Shown here piece after piece: positions 26,465-35,719 of a DNA stretch of 64,000 bases. A program made the translations under genes and the position numbers. Numbering within the stretch: position 1 is the stretch's first letter; every line of letters begins with the position of its first letter. The notes beneath the pieces were generated by a model, which ran no database searches, was not told where the DNA came from, and saw only the letters and a list, made by a program, of their open reading frames with translations. The DNA is from an uncultured Chitinophagaceae bacterium (GTDB lineage: Bacteria > Bacteroidota > Bacteroidia > Chitinophagales > Chitinophagaceae): NCBI GenBank assembly GCA_903830285.1, contig CAIKTE010000121.1, positions 1 to 64,000 of the forward strand, written 5' to 3'.

Positions 26465-26689
26465 TAATGCATCAATTCTTTTTGCCAATTGCCGATCTTT
26501 CTCTGTAACAATATCTCCGGCACTGTGTGTGTTCAACCAGATCTCCACCTGATTGTAAACATTGGTCCATAATGGATGATGATCCATTTTTTCTGCTTCA
26601 ATGGCAATACGTGTCATGAATGCAAATGCTTCAGAAAAATTTGAAAACTGAAATTTTTTATAAAGCGTATTATTTTGTTCTAGCCACAT
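26459..26689 (-). CDS. 4a-hydroxytetrahydrobiopterin dehydratase
   Basis: The 76-residue protein matches the pterin-4a-carbinolamine dehydratase family: [24 protein letters not shown] holds the catalytic His pair and the HHPxW signature, and [18 protein letters not shown] follows. The enzyme dehydrates the oxidised pterin cofactor so that it can be recycled; in bacteria it may also serve molybdopterin metabolism. It is slightly shorter than the E. coli-type proteins but keeps all signature residues. It overlaps birA tail to tail by 6 bp. No phenylalanine hydroxylase is near. Confidence 0.92.
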   Translation of the reverse strand: MWLEQNNTLYKKFQFSNFSEAFAFMTRIAIEAEKMDHHPLWTNVYNQVEIWLNTHSAGDIVTEKDRQLAKRIDALL

Positions 26690-26768
26690 GATATATTTTT
26701 TATTTGATTAAAATAATTCTTACAGAGTTTCTAGAAAATCCGGCTGCCATTTAAACTAATTGCCGGTA

Positions 26769-27206
26769 TCAAAAAACCATATTGCCTTTGTTCTTTATCT
26801 GTTCATTGGTTAACTCTGCCACCATCTGAACTCCATTGATCGATTTGATGGATTGCTTGATCCAGTTACATTTTTCATCGTCAACAAGATCTCCTTTCAT
26901 TAACCATAAAAAATCCATATGCTTGAATTCGGGCAATAAATATTCGCCATCGAATTGGTTGTGATATAAAAAATGAATTAAACAGCTATTTGGTTCTTTC
27001 GATTCATAAATATTAAAAAAATAACTGCGGTCTTTTTTCTTTAGATGAATTTCATAGTCAGCATTCAAGCGAAAGTCAAAACCAGCCAGTTTATTCAACT
27101 GCAAACAAAACTGATAATTTTTCAATGGCGCTGTAATGCCCAACAGACGGGTTTCTTCGAAGAAATCTTCATTCAGTGATACAATATCTAGAATATGCTT
27201 TGCCAC
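26769..27206 (-). CDS. IPExxxVDY family protein
   Basis: The 145-residue protein matches a small Bacteroidota family named after its IPExxxVDY motif; here the motif reads LLPEFKHMDFLW. The N-terminal DFFEETRLLGITAPLKNYQFCLQLNKLAGFDFRL pattern and the -K-G-D- turn after the motif also fit. No function is known. The start is GTG at 27206, 2 bp after the stop of the M28 peptidase gene on the same strand, so translation is probably coupled. In other Bacteroidota the family often sits near pyruvate kinase, which is not seen here. Confidence 0.78.
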   Translation of the reverse strand: MAKHILDIVSLNEDFFEETRLLGITAPLKNYQFCLQLNKLAGFDFRLNADYEIHLKKKDRSYFFNIYESKEPNSCLIHFLYHNQFDGEYLLPEFKHMDFLWLMKGDLVDDEKCNWIKQSIKSINGVQMVAELTNEQIKNKGNMVF

Positions 27207-27208
27207 TA

Positions 27209-28858
27209 TTAAAATTCAATATTAAATTCTTTTTCCTCGTCTTTTCTTTTAATGATAAGCTTAGTTTTATCACCTTTTTTAAACTTGCCTAAAACTTTCA
27301 TATAACTCATCACATCTACAAATTTATTGTCCCCCAATTGCAACAAAACATCACCTGCCTGCAAACCAATTCGCTCTGCTAATTTACCAGGGCTGATCCC
27401 ATCAGTTCTAACACCTGTTCCTGTATAACCATAGTCAGGCATAATACCTAAACTGACAGTAAATTTTTCACTGCGTCCCATTTTAGGTTCGCTTGTTTTT
27501 GTGAAACTTAATTTTCCTTTTGCATCAGTTGCAGCAATTAATTTATAGATATACTGCACAATTTCTCTTTCTCCGTCGTAATTAATTTTATCCCAATCGT
27601 CTGTGGCTTTGTGATAATCAGAATGGCTTCCGGTAAAGAAAAATAATACCGGTATATCTTTTCTGTAAAATGCTTCATGATCGCTAGGACCGGCTCCTGA
27701 ACTATCGAATTTTATGATCAGATTTTTATCCGTTACAGTTTGAAAGATCTCTCCCCATATAGGCGTTGTGCCATAACCACCAATCGTTAATTTATGCGTT
27801 GTATCATATCTTCCCACCATATCCATATTGATCATATAATTGGCAGTGATATTAGTAGTAGGATGTTCTAACCAGTATTTGCTTCCGAATAAGCCCAGTT
27901 CTTCACCTGAAAAATTAATGATGAGATAATTATTGTTTTTAGGTGATGATTTCTTCAACATTCTAGCCAATTCTATTAAAGCCGCAGTACCACTGGCATT
28001 ATCATCGGCGCCATTATGAATTATATGCCCGGTATCCAATGCATTTTTATCTTCACCGTAACCCAAATGATCATAATGTGCACCAAGGATTACCGTGTTT
28101 GCTGCATTGTTATTGATAAAGCCTACAACATTTCTGGCTTTTCTGATGCGCTGTGTAAATGCTACACCCAATTCAATGCTTACTGTAGCAGATAGATCGT
28201 TGAAATACTTTTTAAATCCATCTTTAGTTATGTAAAGCACAGGGATTTTTGCTGCAGCAGATTTATCGTTTTTATTAAAGAGAATATTATCAGTTACGGA
28301 TGAACTATTGTATAACACCAAGGCGGTAGCACCTTTTTCAGCAACTTTATCAGCCTCTTTTTTGATGAAATCAAAAATATCGAAATGCGGATTGTTTTGG
28401 TTTTCGTCCAAAACATCTTTTACATCTCTGAACCAGGGTTGTCCGCTTTCATTCAAAGCCACAACTGGCATTCCTTTTACGGTTGTACTTGCACTGAAGG
28501 CTAATGGAAAGAAATCGCTATTCAGCTCAGCTTTTCTATCGTTCACTTTAATAAAAGTATTTCTATCATTGGCCTGTTTTCCTTCATCAATATCAAATTC
28601 CTGCACATAGCCATTAGAAGCTTTGGGCTCAATTCCCATCTGTTCATATTGTTTAGTGATGTATTGCATGGCCAAAACTTCTCCTTGTGTTCCTGTTCTT
28701 CTACCCTCCAGTTTATCATCTGCCAAATATTGCACATGTGCTTTAAGGTTTGTAGCAAGTGTTGCATTAGCCTGTAACTCGGCTTTCTGCTTTTTCTTTT
28801 TGCTTTGTGCAATTGATAATACAGGAATCAGTAAAATAATGAGTAACATTTTTTTCAT
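27209..28858 (-). CDS. Secreted M28 family zinc aminopeptidase with PDZ domain
   Basis: The 549-residue protein has a signal peptide (about residues 1-17, ending SIAQ), an N-terminal protease-associated-like insert, and an M28 core with the zinc ligands in order: LGAHYDHLGYG, NGADDNASGTAAL, NFSGEELGLFGS (catalytic Glu) and MINMDMVGR, then GPSDHEAFY. A C-terminal PDZ domain (about residues 460-549; GISPGKLAERIGLQAGDVLLQLG) probably helps bind substrates. It most likely trims peptides in the periplasm or outside the cell. It is divergent from feoB and coupled to the IPExxxVDY gene. Confidence 0.9.
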   Translation of the reverse strand: MKKMLLIILLIPVLSIAQSKKKKQKAELQANATLATNLKAHVQYLADDKLEGRRTGTQGEVLAMQYITKQYEQMGIEPKASNGYVQEFDIDEGKQANDRNTFIKVNDRKAELNSDFFPLAFSASTTVKGMPVVALNESGQPWFRDVKDVLDENQNNPHFDIFDFIKKEADKVAEKGATALVLYNSSSVTDNILFNKNDKSAAAKIPVLYITKDGFKKYFNDLSATVSIELGVAFTQRIRKARNVVGFINNNAANTVILGAHYDHLGYGEDKNALDTGHIIHNGADDNASGTAALIELARMLKKSSPKNNNYLIINFSGEELGLFGSKYWLEHPTTNITANYMINMDMVGRYDTTHKLTIGGYGTTPIWGEIFQTVTDKNLIIKFDSSGAGPSDHEAFYRKDIPVLFFFTGSHSDYHKATDDWDKINYDGEREIVQYIYKLIAATDAKGKLSFTKTSEPKMGRSEKFTVSLGIMPDYGYTGTGVRTDGISPGKLAERIGLQAGDVLLQLGDNKFVDVMSYMKVLGKFKKGDKTKLIIKRKDEEKEFNIEF

Positions 28859-28967
28859 ATAACCAGCTGTTTGATTTCTTACAAAAGTAAACGTACTAAA
28901 TCTCTTCTTGTTATTGTGTACAAATATTCTTTTCCCGAACGCGTAACCCCAAGCTATCCTTCGCAGT

Positions 28968-28975
28968 TACATTTG
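28968..28975 (+). promoter_or_regulatory. Candidate -7 element for feoB
   Basis: TACATTTG fits the Bacteroidota -7 consensus TAnnTTTG exactly and lies 18 bp before the TTG chosen as the feoB start. This supports the short start: with the longer open frame, starting at 28871, the promoter would fall inside the coding region. Confidence 0.45.
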
Positions 28976-28993
28976 CCAACTGCAAATGAACAA

Positions 28994-31108
28994 TTGAAAA
29001 AAGCTGCATTACATATCGCATTAGTGGGCAATCCCAACAGTGGTAAAACCTCTCTTTTTAACGCTTTGACCGGACTGAATCAGAAAGTGGGTAATTTTCC
29101 CGGTGTTACTGTTGATAAGAAAACAGGCTCCCTTGAACTAGAAGACGGCTCTAAAGTTGAATTAATTGATCTGCCAGGAACTTATTCCTTGTATCCACGC
29201 CGGGCAGACGAATGGGTTTCTTATAAAGTATTGATGAATGCTGATGAAGAAATTAAAGCGGATATTATTTTATTGGTGGCCGATGCGAGCAATTTAAAAC
29301 GCAATCTTTTGTTTTGCAGTCAGATCATAGACCTTAAAGTACCTGTTGTTGTTGCTTTAACAATGAATGACCTTGCTGCCAAAAAAGGGATCAAAATAGA
29401 TATTCCGGGTTTACAAGAAGATCTGGGTGTTCCTGTTATTTCGGTGAATGCCAGAAAGAATAAAGGTTTGTTGCATCTCAACAAAGCATTGACCCAGATC
29501 GCCACAAAAAATAACGAAGCTTCACTGACAGATTTCATTGATAATAAAAAGTTAGCGCCTGCATCGATTGAAAGCATTCAAAAAATATTTCCGCAACTGA
29601 GCGATTATGCTGCCATTCATCATCTCATCAGTCATGAAAGTTTCCCATTCGATGAAGCTACTCAACATAAGATAGAGCAAATTGAAATAGATAATAAGTT
29701 CAATCCAACAAAAACACAGGCTGAAGAAATTTTACAACGGTACCAGCATATCAAACAGATCATGAAGAAGAATGTGATCGAACCTGACCCTCAGGAAAAG
29801 AAAAGATTTACTGATCGATTGGATGATATTTTATTGCACCGAAAATGGGGTTATTTGATTTTATTGTCGGTATTATTCTTACTATTTCAAAGTATTTTTT
29901 GGCTTGCTCGTTTCCCGATGGATGGAATTGAATGGAGTTTCAAACAACTCGGTAATTATCTGAGTTCAAATCTGCCGGAAACATGGTGGAGTAATTTAAT
30001 AACAAACGGATTTGTTGCCGGATTAAGTGGAATTCTGGTTTTCATTCCACAAATCATGATCTTGTTTGGATTGATCACTATTCTGGAAGACAGTGGCTAT
30101 ATGGCTCGCATCAGCTTTTTGAGTGATAAATTAATGCGTAAAGTTGGCTTAAACGGAAAAAGTGTTATGCCCATGATCAGCGGATTTGCATGTGCCGTAC
30201 CTGCCATTATGAGCGCGAGGAATATTGAAAACAAAAAAGAAAGGTTGCTCACAATTCTGGTTACTCCATTGATGAGTTGCAGTGCCAGATTGCCTGTGTA
30301 CACTATTTTGATCTCACTTGTTATCGATAATAAATATTATTTCGGTTTCCTAAGTTTACAGGGATTAGTAATGATGGGATTATATTTATTGGGATTGGTA
30401 ATGGCATTAATTGTGAGCTATGTTTTGAAAGGATTTATCAAGCTGAAAGAAAAAAGTTTTTTCATTTTGGAGTTGCCCATTTATCGTGCACCACGCTGGA
30501 AGAATGTTGGTATTACAATGATTGAGAAGGCAAAAATATTTGTGGTGGATGCCGGGAAAATAATCATGATCATCAGTTTACTCTTGTGGTTCTTAAGTTC
30601 CTTTGGCCCGGGTAACAGAATGAAAAAAGTGGAAGAAAAATATGCGATACTGCTACAGCAGCAACCACAGCAACAACATTCCTTGCGAAGAAATTTATCG
30701 GCTGAAAAATTACAAAACTCTTACGCCGGTTTATTAGGGCAAGCGATCGAACCTGTTATTAGACCTTTGGGTTACGATTGGAAAATTGGCATTGCGATCA
30801 TTACATCATTTGCAGCAAGGGAAGTTTTTGTAGGAACTATGGCAACATTATATAGTGTAGAAGAAAACGACAATACATCCCTACGCGAAAAATTACAAGC
30901 CGCTAAAAATCAAGATGGCAGCAAAGTTTACACACTTGCCGCTGCTTTATCATTAATGGTATTTTATGTTTTAGCAATGCAATGCATGAGTACACTGGCT
31001 GTTGTAAAACGTGAAACAAAAACTTGGAAATGGCCTGTGATACAATTTATTTACATGACCGGATTGGCTTATGTGATGAGTTTGATAGTGTATTGGATTT
31101 TTAAATAA
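28994..31108 (+). CDS. feoB: Ferrous iron transport protein B
   Basis: This inner-membrane Fe(II) transporter has a cytoplasmic G-protein domain. I start it at TTG 28994 (704 residues), placing AALHIALVGNPNSGKTSLFN at the N-terminus as usual; the open frame runs 41 codons further upstream without homologous sequence. The G domain has G1 GNPNSGKT, G2 NFPGVTVDKKTG, G3 DLPGTYSL and a G4-like TMNDLA, then a helical GDI region and two Gate motifs in a C-terminal block of 8-10 membrane helices (with the conserved GFACAVPAIMSAR and SCSARLPVYTIL). No feoA is adjacent. A tiny ORF, ATG at 28986 with TGA at 28995, overlaps the start. Confidence 0.93.
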   Translation: MKKAALHIALVGNPNSGKTSLFNALTGLNQKVGNFPGVTVDKKTGSLELEDGSKVELIDLPGTYSLYPRRADEWVSYKVLMNADEEIKADIILLVADASNLKRNLLFCSQIIDLKVPVVVALTMNDLAAKKGIKIDIPGLQEDLGVPVISVNARKNKGLLHLNKALTQIATKNNEASLTDFIDNKKLAPASIESIQKIFPQLSDYAAIHHLISHESFPFDEATQHKIEQIEIDNKFNPTKTQAEEILQRYQHIKQIMKKNVIEPDPQEKKRFTDRLDDILLHRKWGYLILLSVLFLLFQSIFWLARFPMDGIEWSFKQLGNYLSSNLPETWWSNLITNGFVAGLSGILVFIPQIMILFGLITILEDSGYMARISFLSDKLMRKVGLNGKSVMPMISGFACAVPAIMSARNIENKKERLLTILVTPLMSCSARLPVYTILISLVIDNKYYFGFLSLQGLVMMGLYLLGLVMALIVSYVLKGFIKLKEKSFFILELPIYRAPRWKNVGITMIEKAKIFVVDAGKIIMIISLLLWFLSSFGPGNRMKKVEEKYAILLQQQPQQQHSLRRNLSAEKLQNSYAGLLGQAIEPVIRPLGYDWKIGIAIITSFAAREVFVGTMATLYSVEENDNTSLREKLQAAKNQDGSKVYTLAAALSLMVFYVLAMQCMSTLAVVKRETKTWKWPVIQFIYMTGLAYVMSLIVYWIFK

Positions 31109-31111
31109 GGC

Positions 31112-31972
31112 CTAATTATAATACTCCCATAACAGCTTTGATAATTTTCTGGTCAATTCCCATGCTTCGTTCTTAGATTCCCAGCTTTTATCTAGATTAT
31201 TTTTAGTGCAGATGCAAAAAACATAACGGCAATGTTTTCCATTAATGAACAACACTTCATTTCTAGTGCCATCTACCGCGCCGCTTTTACTTGCGATAAA
31301 GACGTCAGAAGGCACTTGCGAAATAGCTTCTTCATCCCAATAATTTCTACCCAACAAACGCAACATTTTTTCACTTGCATTTTTATTGATTATTTCACCT
31401 CTAGAAATTTTTTCAATTAATGCCGCCATTTCGCGAGGTGATGTTTGACCCCAACCGAATTCTGTTCTATTTGACTCTCTTCCTGGTGTCCTACTATTCA
31501 CTCTTGTATTTTTAACTCCAAGCCTGTCGAGCTGTTCATTGATACGTGATCCACCACCAGCAAGACTTTGTAGCCAGAGACTCGCAGTATTATCACTCAT
31601 GGTGAGCATTAACATCATCACTTTACTGAGTTCGATCTTTTCATTGTTCTTGAATGAACCGAGAATGTCCACGCCTGCATACAACAAAGAATCTTTGTAC
31701 ACAAGAGATTGATGATATTGTAATTCACTATCTTCCATTTTATTCATTATACCAATCAATATTGGTATTTTGATCATGCTCGCAGTTGGGAAAACAGAAT
31801 CTGCATTAATAGCAGCAATTTTATTTTTTTTCAGGTCATGCACAAATACACCAACTTGTCCGTGAAAATCATTGACTAAATTTTGAATGGCAGACTGTAA
31901 ATGCTTATCTGCTTTTTGTGCCGAAGTATTAATTAGTATAAATAATGCAAAAAATAATATGAATAGCTTCAT
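31112..31972 (-). CDS. Class A beta-lactamase-fold serine hydrolase
   Basis: I start at ATG 31972, which begins a signal peptide (residues 1-18, ending TSAQ); the open frame extends 20 codons further without signal features. The 286-residue exported protein has the three active-site elements of the class A fold: S65-M-I-K68 (SxxK), SDN at 126-128 and KSG at 229-231. The usual omega-loop E-x-x-L-N is not obvious (RESNRTEF lies in that area), so it may be a peptidase-like or penicillin-binding relative rather than a lactamase that confers resistance. Its stop lies 3 bp from that of the convergent feoB. Confidence 0.82.
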   Translation of the reverse strand: MKLFILFFALFILINTSAQKADKHLQSAIQNLVNDFHGQVGVFVHDLKKNKIAAINADSVFPTASMIKIPILIGIMNKMEDSELQYHQSLVYKDSLLYAGVDILGSFKNNEKIELSKVMMLMLTMSDNTASLWLQSLAGGGSRINEQLDRLGVKNTRVNSRTPGRESNRTEFGWGQTSPREMAALIEKISRGEIINKNASEKMLRLLGRNYWDEEAISQVPSDVFIASKSGAVDGTRNEVLFINGKHCRYVFCICTKNNLDKSWESKNEAWELTRKLSKLLWEYYN

Positions 31973-32139
31973 AATCGCTTTACTAAAATGAATTTTAAAT
32001 ATACATTGATTTTTTTTGAATTCTACAATCAAAACGGAACTATACTGTACTTTGAGTTAACTGTATGAGTATCCGCACAAACAGTATGTCTGTATGAAAT
32101 TACTGGCAATAAAAATTATTGAAAATACAGTTGAAATAA

Positions 32140-33342
32140 CTATCGAGGGAAATTTAAAAAAATAGTAGTCCCTTTCCCTTCTTCACTTTCAATTTCAACA
32201 GTTCCATTAAGACAATCAATAAATCCTTTTGTGAGAATTAACCCAAGTCCACTTCCTTTTTCATGATTAGTGCCGGGTGTACTTTGCGTTTGTGATTTAT
32301 TGAAAAGGTTTTCAACTTTTTCTTTAGGCATGCCTGTGCCTGTATCGTTTACTGTAAAAACAATTTTATCTTTTTCTCCATGTGCGTAAAGCGTGATTGT
32401 TCCATCTTGTGTAAACTTAATGGCATTTGCAATGAGGTTTCGCAAAATAAAACGAAGCATATTATTGTCTGTGCGTAAGCAAAGTTCTTCATCTACTAAA
32501 TTCAATAACTGATTATTCTTGAACTTTGCATTTAACCTGAATTGCTTTAATAAGGATTCAGTCATTTCGTGAAGGCTTATTTTTTCTATAATAACTTCAG
32601 CCTTATTTATTTGCATTTTACTCCAGTCAACAAGATTATTCAACAGATCGAGTGTTGTATCCAATTGATCTGAAAACATGGATGTAAGTTTTTGTTTATC
32701 GACTTCCGGAACATCGTTGGCTATAATAAAATCCATTACTCCTTTAATTGCGCCGATTGGGTTACGAACATCATGCGCAATAATTGAAAGCATCAATTGC
32801 TGCATTTCATTTTCATGCCGAAGATGATTATTTTGATTTTCTAATTTTCTATTGGAAAGCTTCAATTCGATCATTTTTGTTACTTGTTGGCTCAAGACTT
32901 TTAACGTGAATATTTGTTGCTCATTTAGATGATTTGGTTTTATATCTGCAACAACCAAAGTGCCAACCTTATACCCTTTGCTAGTGACCAATGGTGTGCC
33001 GGCACAATAACGTAGATGTGGCTCAGATTTTACTAATGGATGATTCATGAATCGTTGATCCTTTAAAGTATCTTCCACTTCAAAAAAGTCTTCTTGCTCC
33101 AAACTGTCAAAATCACAAAATAATATATCACGCGGTGCTTCAGTAATATATAATCCTTTTTTTGCTTTGAACCATTGACGATTTATTTCTAATAATGAGA
33201 TCAATGAAATAGGAACATTACAAATAGTCGAAGCTAATTCAACTACATCATCAAATTCTTGCTCAGAATCTGTATCAAGGATTTTAAGTCGATACAATTC
33301 ACGCAACCTATCTTCTTCATTATGTGAAACAGGGGTTTTCAT
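32140..33342 (-). CDS. GAF domain sensor histidine kinase, cytoplasmic
   Basis: I use ATG 33342 (400 residues); the longer frame begins with TTG. There is no signal peptide or membrane helix. The protein has a GAF domain (about residues 15-165; DTDSEQEFDDVVELASTICNVPISLISLL, then LRYCAGTPLVTSKGYKVGTLVV), a helical dimer domain with the phospho-acceptor His190 in SIIAHDVRNPIGAI, and an ATPase with N box LRNLIANAIKFT, G1 NDTGTGMP and G2 GSGLGLIL. It should sense a cytoplasmic or redox-type signal and phosphorylate a response regulator; none is adjacent, so it is an orphan kinase here. Confidence 0.9.
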   Translation of the reverse strand: MKTPVSHNEEDRLRELYRLKILDTDSEQEFDDVVELASTICNVPISLISLLEINRQWFKAKKGLYITEAPRDILFCDFDSLEQEDFFEVEDTLKDQRFMNHPLVKSEPHLRYCAGTPLVTSKGYKVGTLVVADIKPNHLNEQQIFTLKVLSQQVTKMIELKLSNRKLENQNNHLRHENEMQQLMLSIIAHDVRNPIGAIKGVMDFIIANDVPEVDKQKLTSMFSDQLDTTLDLLNNLVDWSKMQINKAEVIIEKISLHEMTESLLKQFRLNAKFKNNQLLNLVDEELCLRTDNNMLRFILRNLIANAIKFTQDGTITLYAHGEKDKIVFTVNDTGTGMPKEKVENLFNKSQTQSTPGTNHEKGSGLGLILTKGFIDCLNGTVEIESEEGKGTTIFLNFPR

Positions 33343-33460
33343 AGTCTCGAAATTGTAGTTTTTCAAAACATAAACCTACCCTGAATCTTACCTAAATTAA
33401 ATAGTGTATAACACATTAAATTTGTAGTAAAATGATGACAGTCAGTAGTTGAATTGATGG

Positions 33461-33928
33461 CTAGTTTTCTTCCCAAACTGTGAGGATCTGCTCTGAATGA
33501 CGTTTGCTTTCGGGCTTTTCTATTATTTTTTTGATTCTGCCTTTTTCATCAATCAGAAATGTAGTACGGTGCATCCCGATATATTCTTTTCCCATAAATT
33601 TTTTCCAGCCCCAAACTCCATATTTTTCTGAAATGCTGTTATCTGTATCTGCAATTAATGAAAAAGGGAGCCCATATTTTTTCTCAAACTTCTTATGGCT
33701 CTTTACATCATCTGTGCTGATGCCGATGATAAGAAAACCATTCTTTTCTAACAATGCATAATTATCTCTGAGATTACATGCTTGAGTTGTACAAGTAGGT
33801 GTATCATCATGAGGATAAAAATATAAAACGACCTTCTTCCCGATAAAATCTTTCAATGAAATGGCATTGCCATTCTGGTCAATTCCTTTAAATGCTGGTG
33901 CTTTTAGCCCTTCTTTAAGTTCAGTCAT
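33461..33928 (-). CDS. bcp: Thioredoxin-dependent thiol peroxidase (Bcp/PrxQ)
   Basis: The 155-residue peroxiredoxin reduces hydrogen peroxide and organic or lipid peroxides with thioredoxin. It has GLKAPAFKGIDQNG at the start, VVLYFYPHDDTPTCTTQACNLRDNY with the peroxidatic Cys46 and resolving Cys51 (the PrxQ spacing of five), and the GVWGWKKFMGKEYIGMHRTTFLID segment. Length is normal and there is no signal peptide. It stands alone on the minus strand and is divergent from carB, sharing a 135-bp spacer. Confidence 0.95.
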   Translation of the reverse strand: MTELKEGLKAPAFKGIDQNGNAISLKDFIGKKVVLYFYPHDDTPTCTTQACNLRDNYALLEKNGFLIIGISTDDVKSHKKFEKKYGLPFSLIADTDNSISEKYGVWGWKKFMGKEYIGMHRTTFLIDEKGRIKKIIEKPESKRHSEQILTVWEEN

Positions 33929-34039
33929 ATTTGTAAATTAATTTATTTAATCCCTGCTTAAACAAAATTTAGTCTACTTTCTAGAATAGAGGCTGCAAGA
34001 TAATTTTAAAAAATAACCCTCTTTTTTCTTTTACAACCT

Positions 34040-34047
34040 TACATTTG
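34040..34047 (+). promoter_or_regulatory. Candidate -7 element for carB
   Basis: TACATTTG matches TAnnTTTG exactly, 16 bp before the carB ATG. A start about 4-5 bases downstream would give a leader of about 12 nt. A TTG -33 box at ideal spacing was not found. Confidence 0.45.
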
Positions 34048-34063
34048 CACAATTTGTAAAATC

Positions 34064-35710
34064 ATGCCCAAAGATAACTCGATCAAATCTGTACTCATTA
34101 TCGGCTCCGGCCCCATAATTATCGGACAAGCCTGCGAATTTGACTATTCCGGCTCGCAAGCTGCAAGAAGTTTACGTGAAGAAGGGATTAAAGTGATCCT
34201 CATCAACAGTAACCCTGCAACTATCATGACCGATCCGATGATGGCTGATAAAGTGTATTTATTGCCCCTGAATGTGGAAAGTATTGAGCAGATTCTGGAA
34301 GAAAACCAGATCGATGCAGTATTACCGACCATGGGAGGTCAGACAGCTTTGAACCTTTGTAAAGAAGCAGAAGAGTTAGGCATTTGGGTAAAGTATAATG
34401 TTAGGTTAATTGGTGTTGATGTAGCTGCTATAGATACTGCAGAAGACAGAGAGAAATTTCGCCAGTTAATGTTTAAGATCGGCATTAAAGTGGCCCCAAG
34501 TCATGTTGCCAACAGTTTTCTGGAAGGAAAAGAATTTGCACAGGAAATAGGGTTCCCTTTGGTTATTCGCCCTTCATTCACATTGGGTGGAACGGGTGGA
34601 AGTTTTGTTCATACAAAAGACGAATTGGATTCAGCCCTGGAAAGAGGCTTAAAAGCATCACCTATTCATGAAGTGTTGGTAGAAAAGGCTGTTTTGGGCT
34701 GGAAAGAATATGAATTAGAATTATTGCGTGATAAGAATGATAATGTAGTAATTATTTGTACAGTTGAGAATTTAGACCCGATGGGCATTCATACCGGAGA
34801 CAGTATCACTGTTGCGCCTGCGATGACCTTAAGCGATACTTCTTTTCAGGATATGCGTAACCAAGCCATCTTAATGATGCGTTCTCTCGGAAATTTTGCA
34901 GGTGGTTGTAATGTGCAGTTCGCACAAAACCCCGAAACAGAAGAATTAATTGCCGTTGAGATCAACCCGCGTGTGAGTCGTTCTTCTGCACTGGCATCTA
35001 AAGCAACAGGATATCCTATTGCAAAGATCGCTGCGAAACTCGCTATCGGTTATTCATTGGATGAATTAAAAAATCAGATCACTAAAACAACTTCCGCATA
35101 TTTTGAACCTGCATTGGATTACGTGATCGTAAAAGTTCCAAGATGGAATTTTGATAAATTCAAAGGAGCAAACGATACTTTGGGATTACAAATGAAGAGT
35201 GTAGGTGAAGTAATGAGCATTGGAAGAAGTTTTACCGAAGCCATTCAAAAAGCTTGTCAGAGTTTAGAGAACGAAGCAGTTGGTTTAGGGTATTACGGCA
35301 AGAGTTTGATGAAGAGCGAAGAAATTGTTGAGTACATCAAGATCCCGAAATGGGACCGCATCTTCCGAATCAAAGATGCATTGATGCAGGGTGTTACGGT
35401 AAAAACAATTGCGCAGGTAACAGGGATCGATAAGTGGTTCGTTCACCAGATACAGATCATATGCAATATCGAAAAAGAAATTGCAAAATATTCATTAGAT
35501 ACTTTACCGAATGATTTGTTAAAAGAAGCCAAGAAGAATGGTTTTAGTGATGAGCAGATCGCAAAAATAACACACGGTGATTGCACAGATGAACAAGTGT
35601 ACGAAAAAAGAAAAGCGTTGGGTATAACAAGGGTCTATAAAATGGTGGATACCTGTAGTGCGGAATTTGAAGCGAAGACGCCTTATTTCTATTCTACTTT
35701 CGAGAATTAA
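34064..35710 (+). CDS. carB: Carbamoyl phosphate synthase large chain, N-terminal half only
   Basis: The 548-residue protein matches the first half of CarB: the carboxyphosphate domain (IIGSGPIIIGQACEFDYSGSQA at the start, VLPTMGGQTALNL, the ATP-grasp VIRPSFTLGGTGG, VAVEINPRVSRSSALASKATGYP split over EINPRVSRSSAL) and the oligomerisation domain to about residue 548 (ending TPYFYSTFEN). Complete CarB proteins are about 1,070 residues and continue with a second ATP-grasp domain and the MGS-like allosteric domain. Here a TAA follows directly and no C-terminal half is found in the window. The break lies at the natural domain boundary, which favours a split gene over random truncation. No carA is near. 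Confidence 0.9.
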   Translation: MPKDNSIKSVLIIGSGPIIIGQACEFDYSGSQAARSLREEGIKVILINSNPATIMTDPMMADKVYLLPLNVESIEQILEENQIDAVLPTMGGQTALNLCKEAEELGIWVKYNVRLIGVDVAAIDTAEDREKFRQLMFKIGIKVAPSHVANSFLEGKEFAQEIGFPLVIRPSFTLGGTGGSFVHTKDELDSALERGLKASPIHEVLVEKAVLGWKEYELELLRDKNDNVVIICTVENLDPMGIHTGDSITVAPAMTLSDTSFQDMRNQAILMMRSLGNFAGGCNVQFAQNPETEELIAVEINPRVSRSSALASKATGYPIAKIAAKLAIGYSLDELKNQITKTTSAYFEPALDYVIVKVPRWNFDKFKGANDTLGLQMKSVGEVMSIGRSFTEAIQKACQSLENEAVGLGYYGKSLMKSEEIVEYIKIPKWDRIFRIKDALMQGVTVKTIAQVTGIDKWFVHQIQIICNIEKEIAKYSLDTLPNDLLKEAKKNGFSDEQIAKITHGDCTDEQVYEKRKALGITRVYKMVDTCSAEFEAKTPYFYSTFEN

Positions 35711-35719
35711 TTTTCATTG

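Noticed and set aside
31112-31972. Acquired antibiotic-resistance beta-lactamase
   Set aside because: The omega-loop Glu motif is not evident, no mobile element is near, and composition resembles the neighbours, so a chromosomal family member of unknown activity is the safer call.
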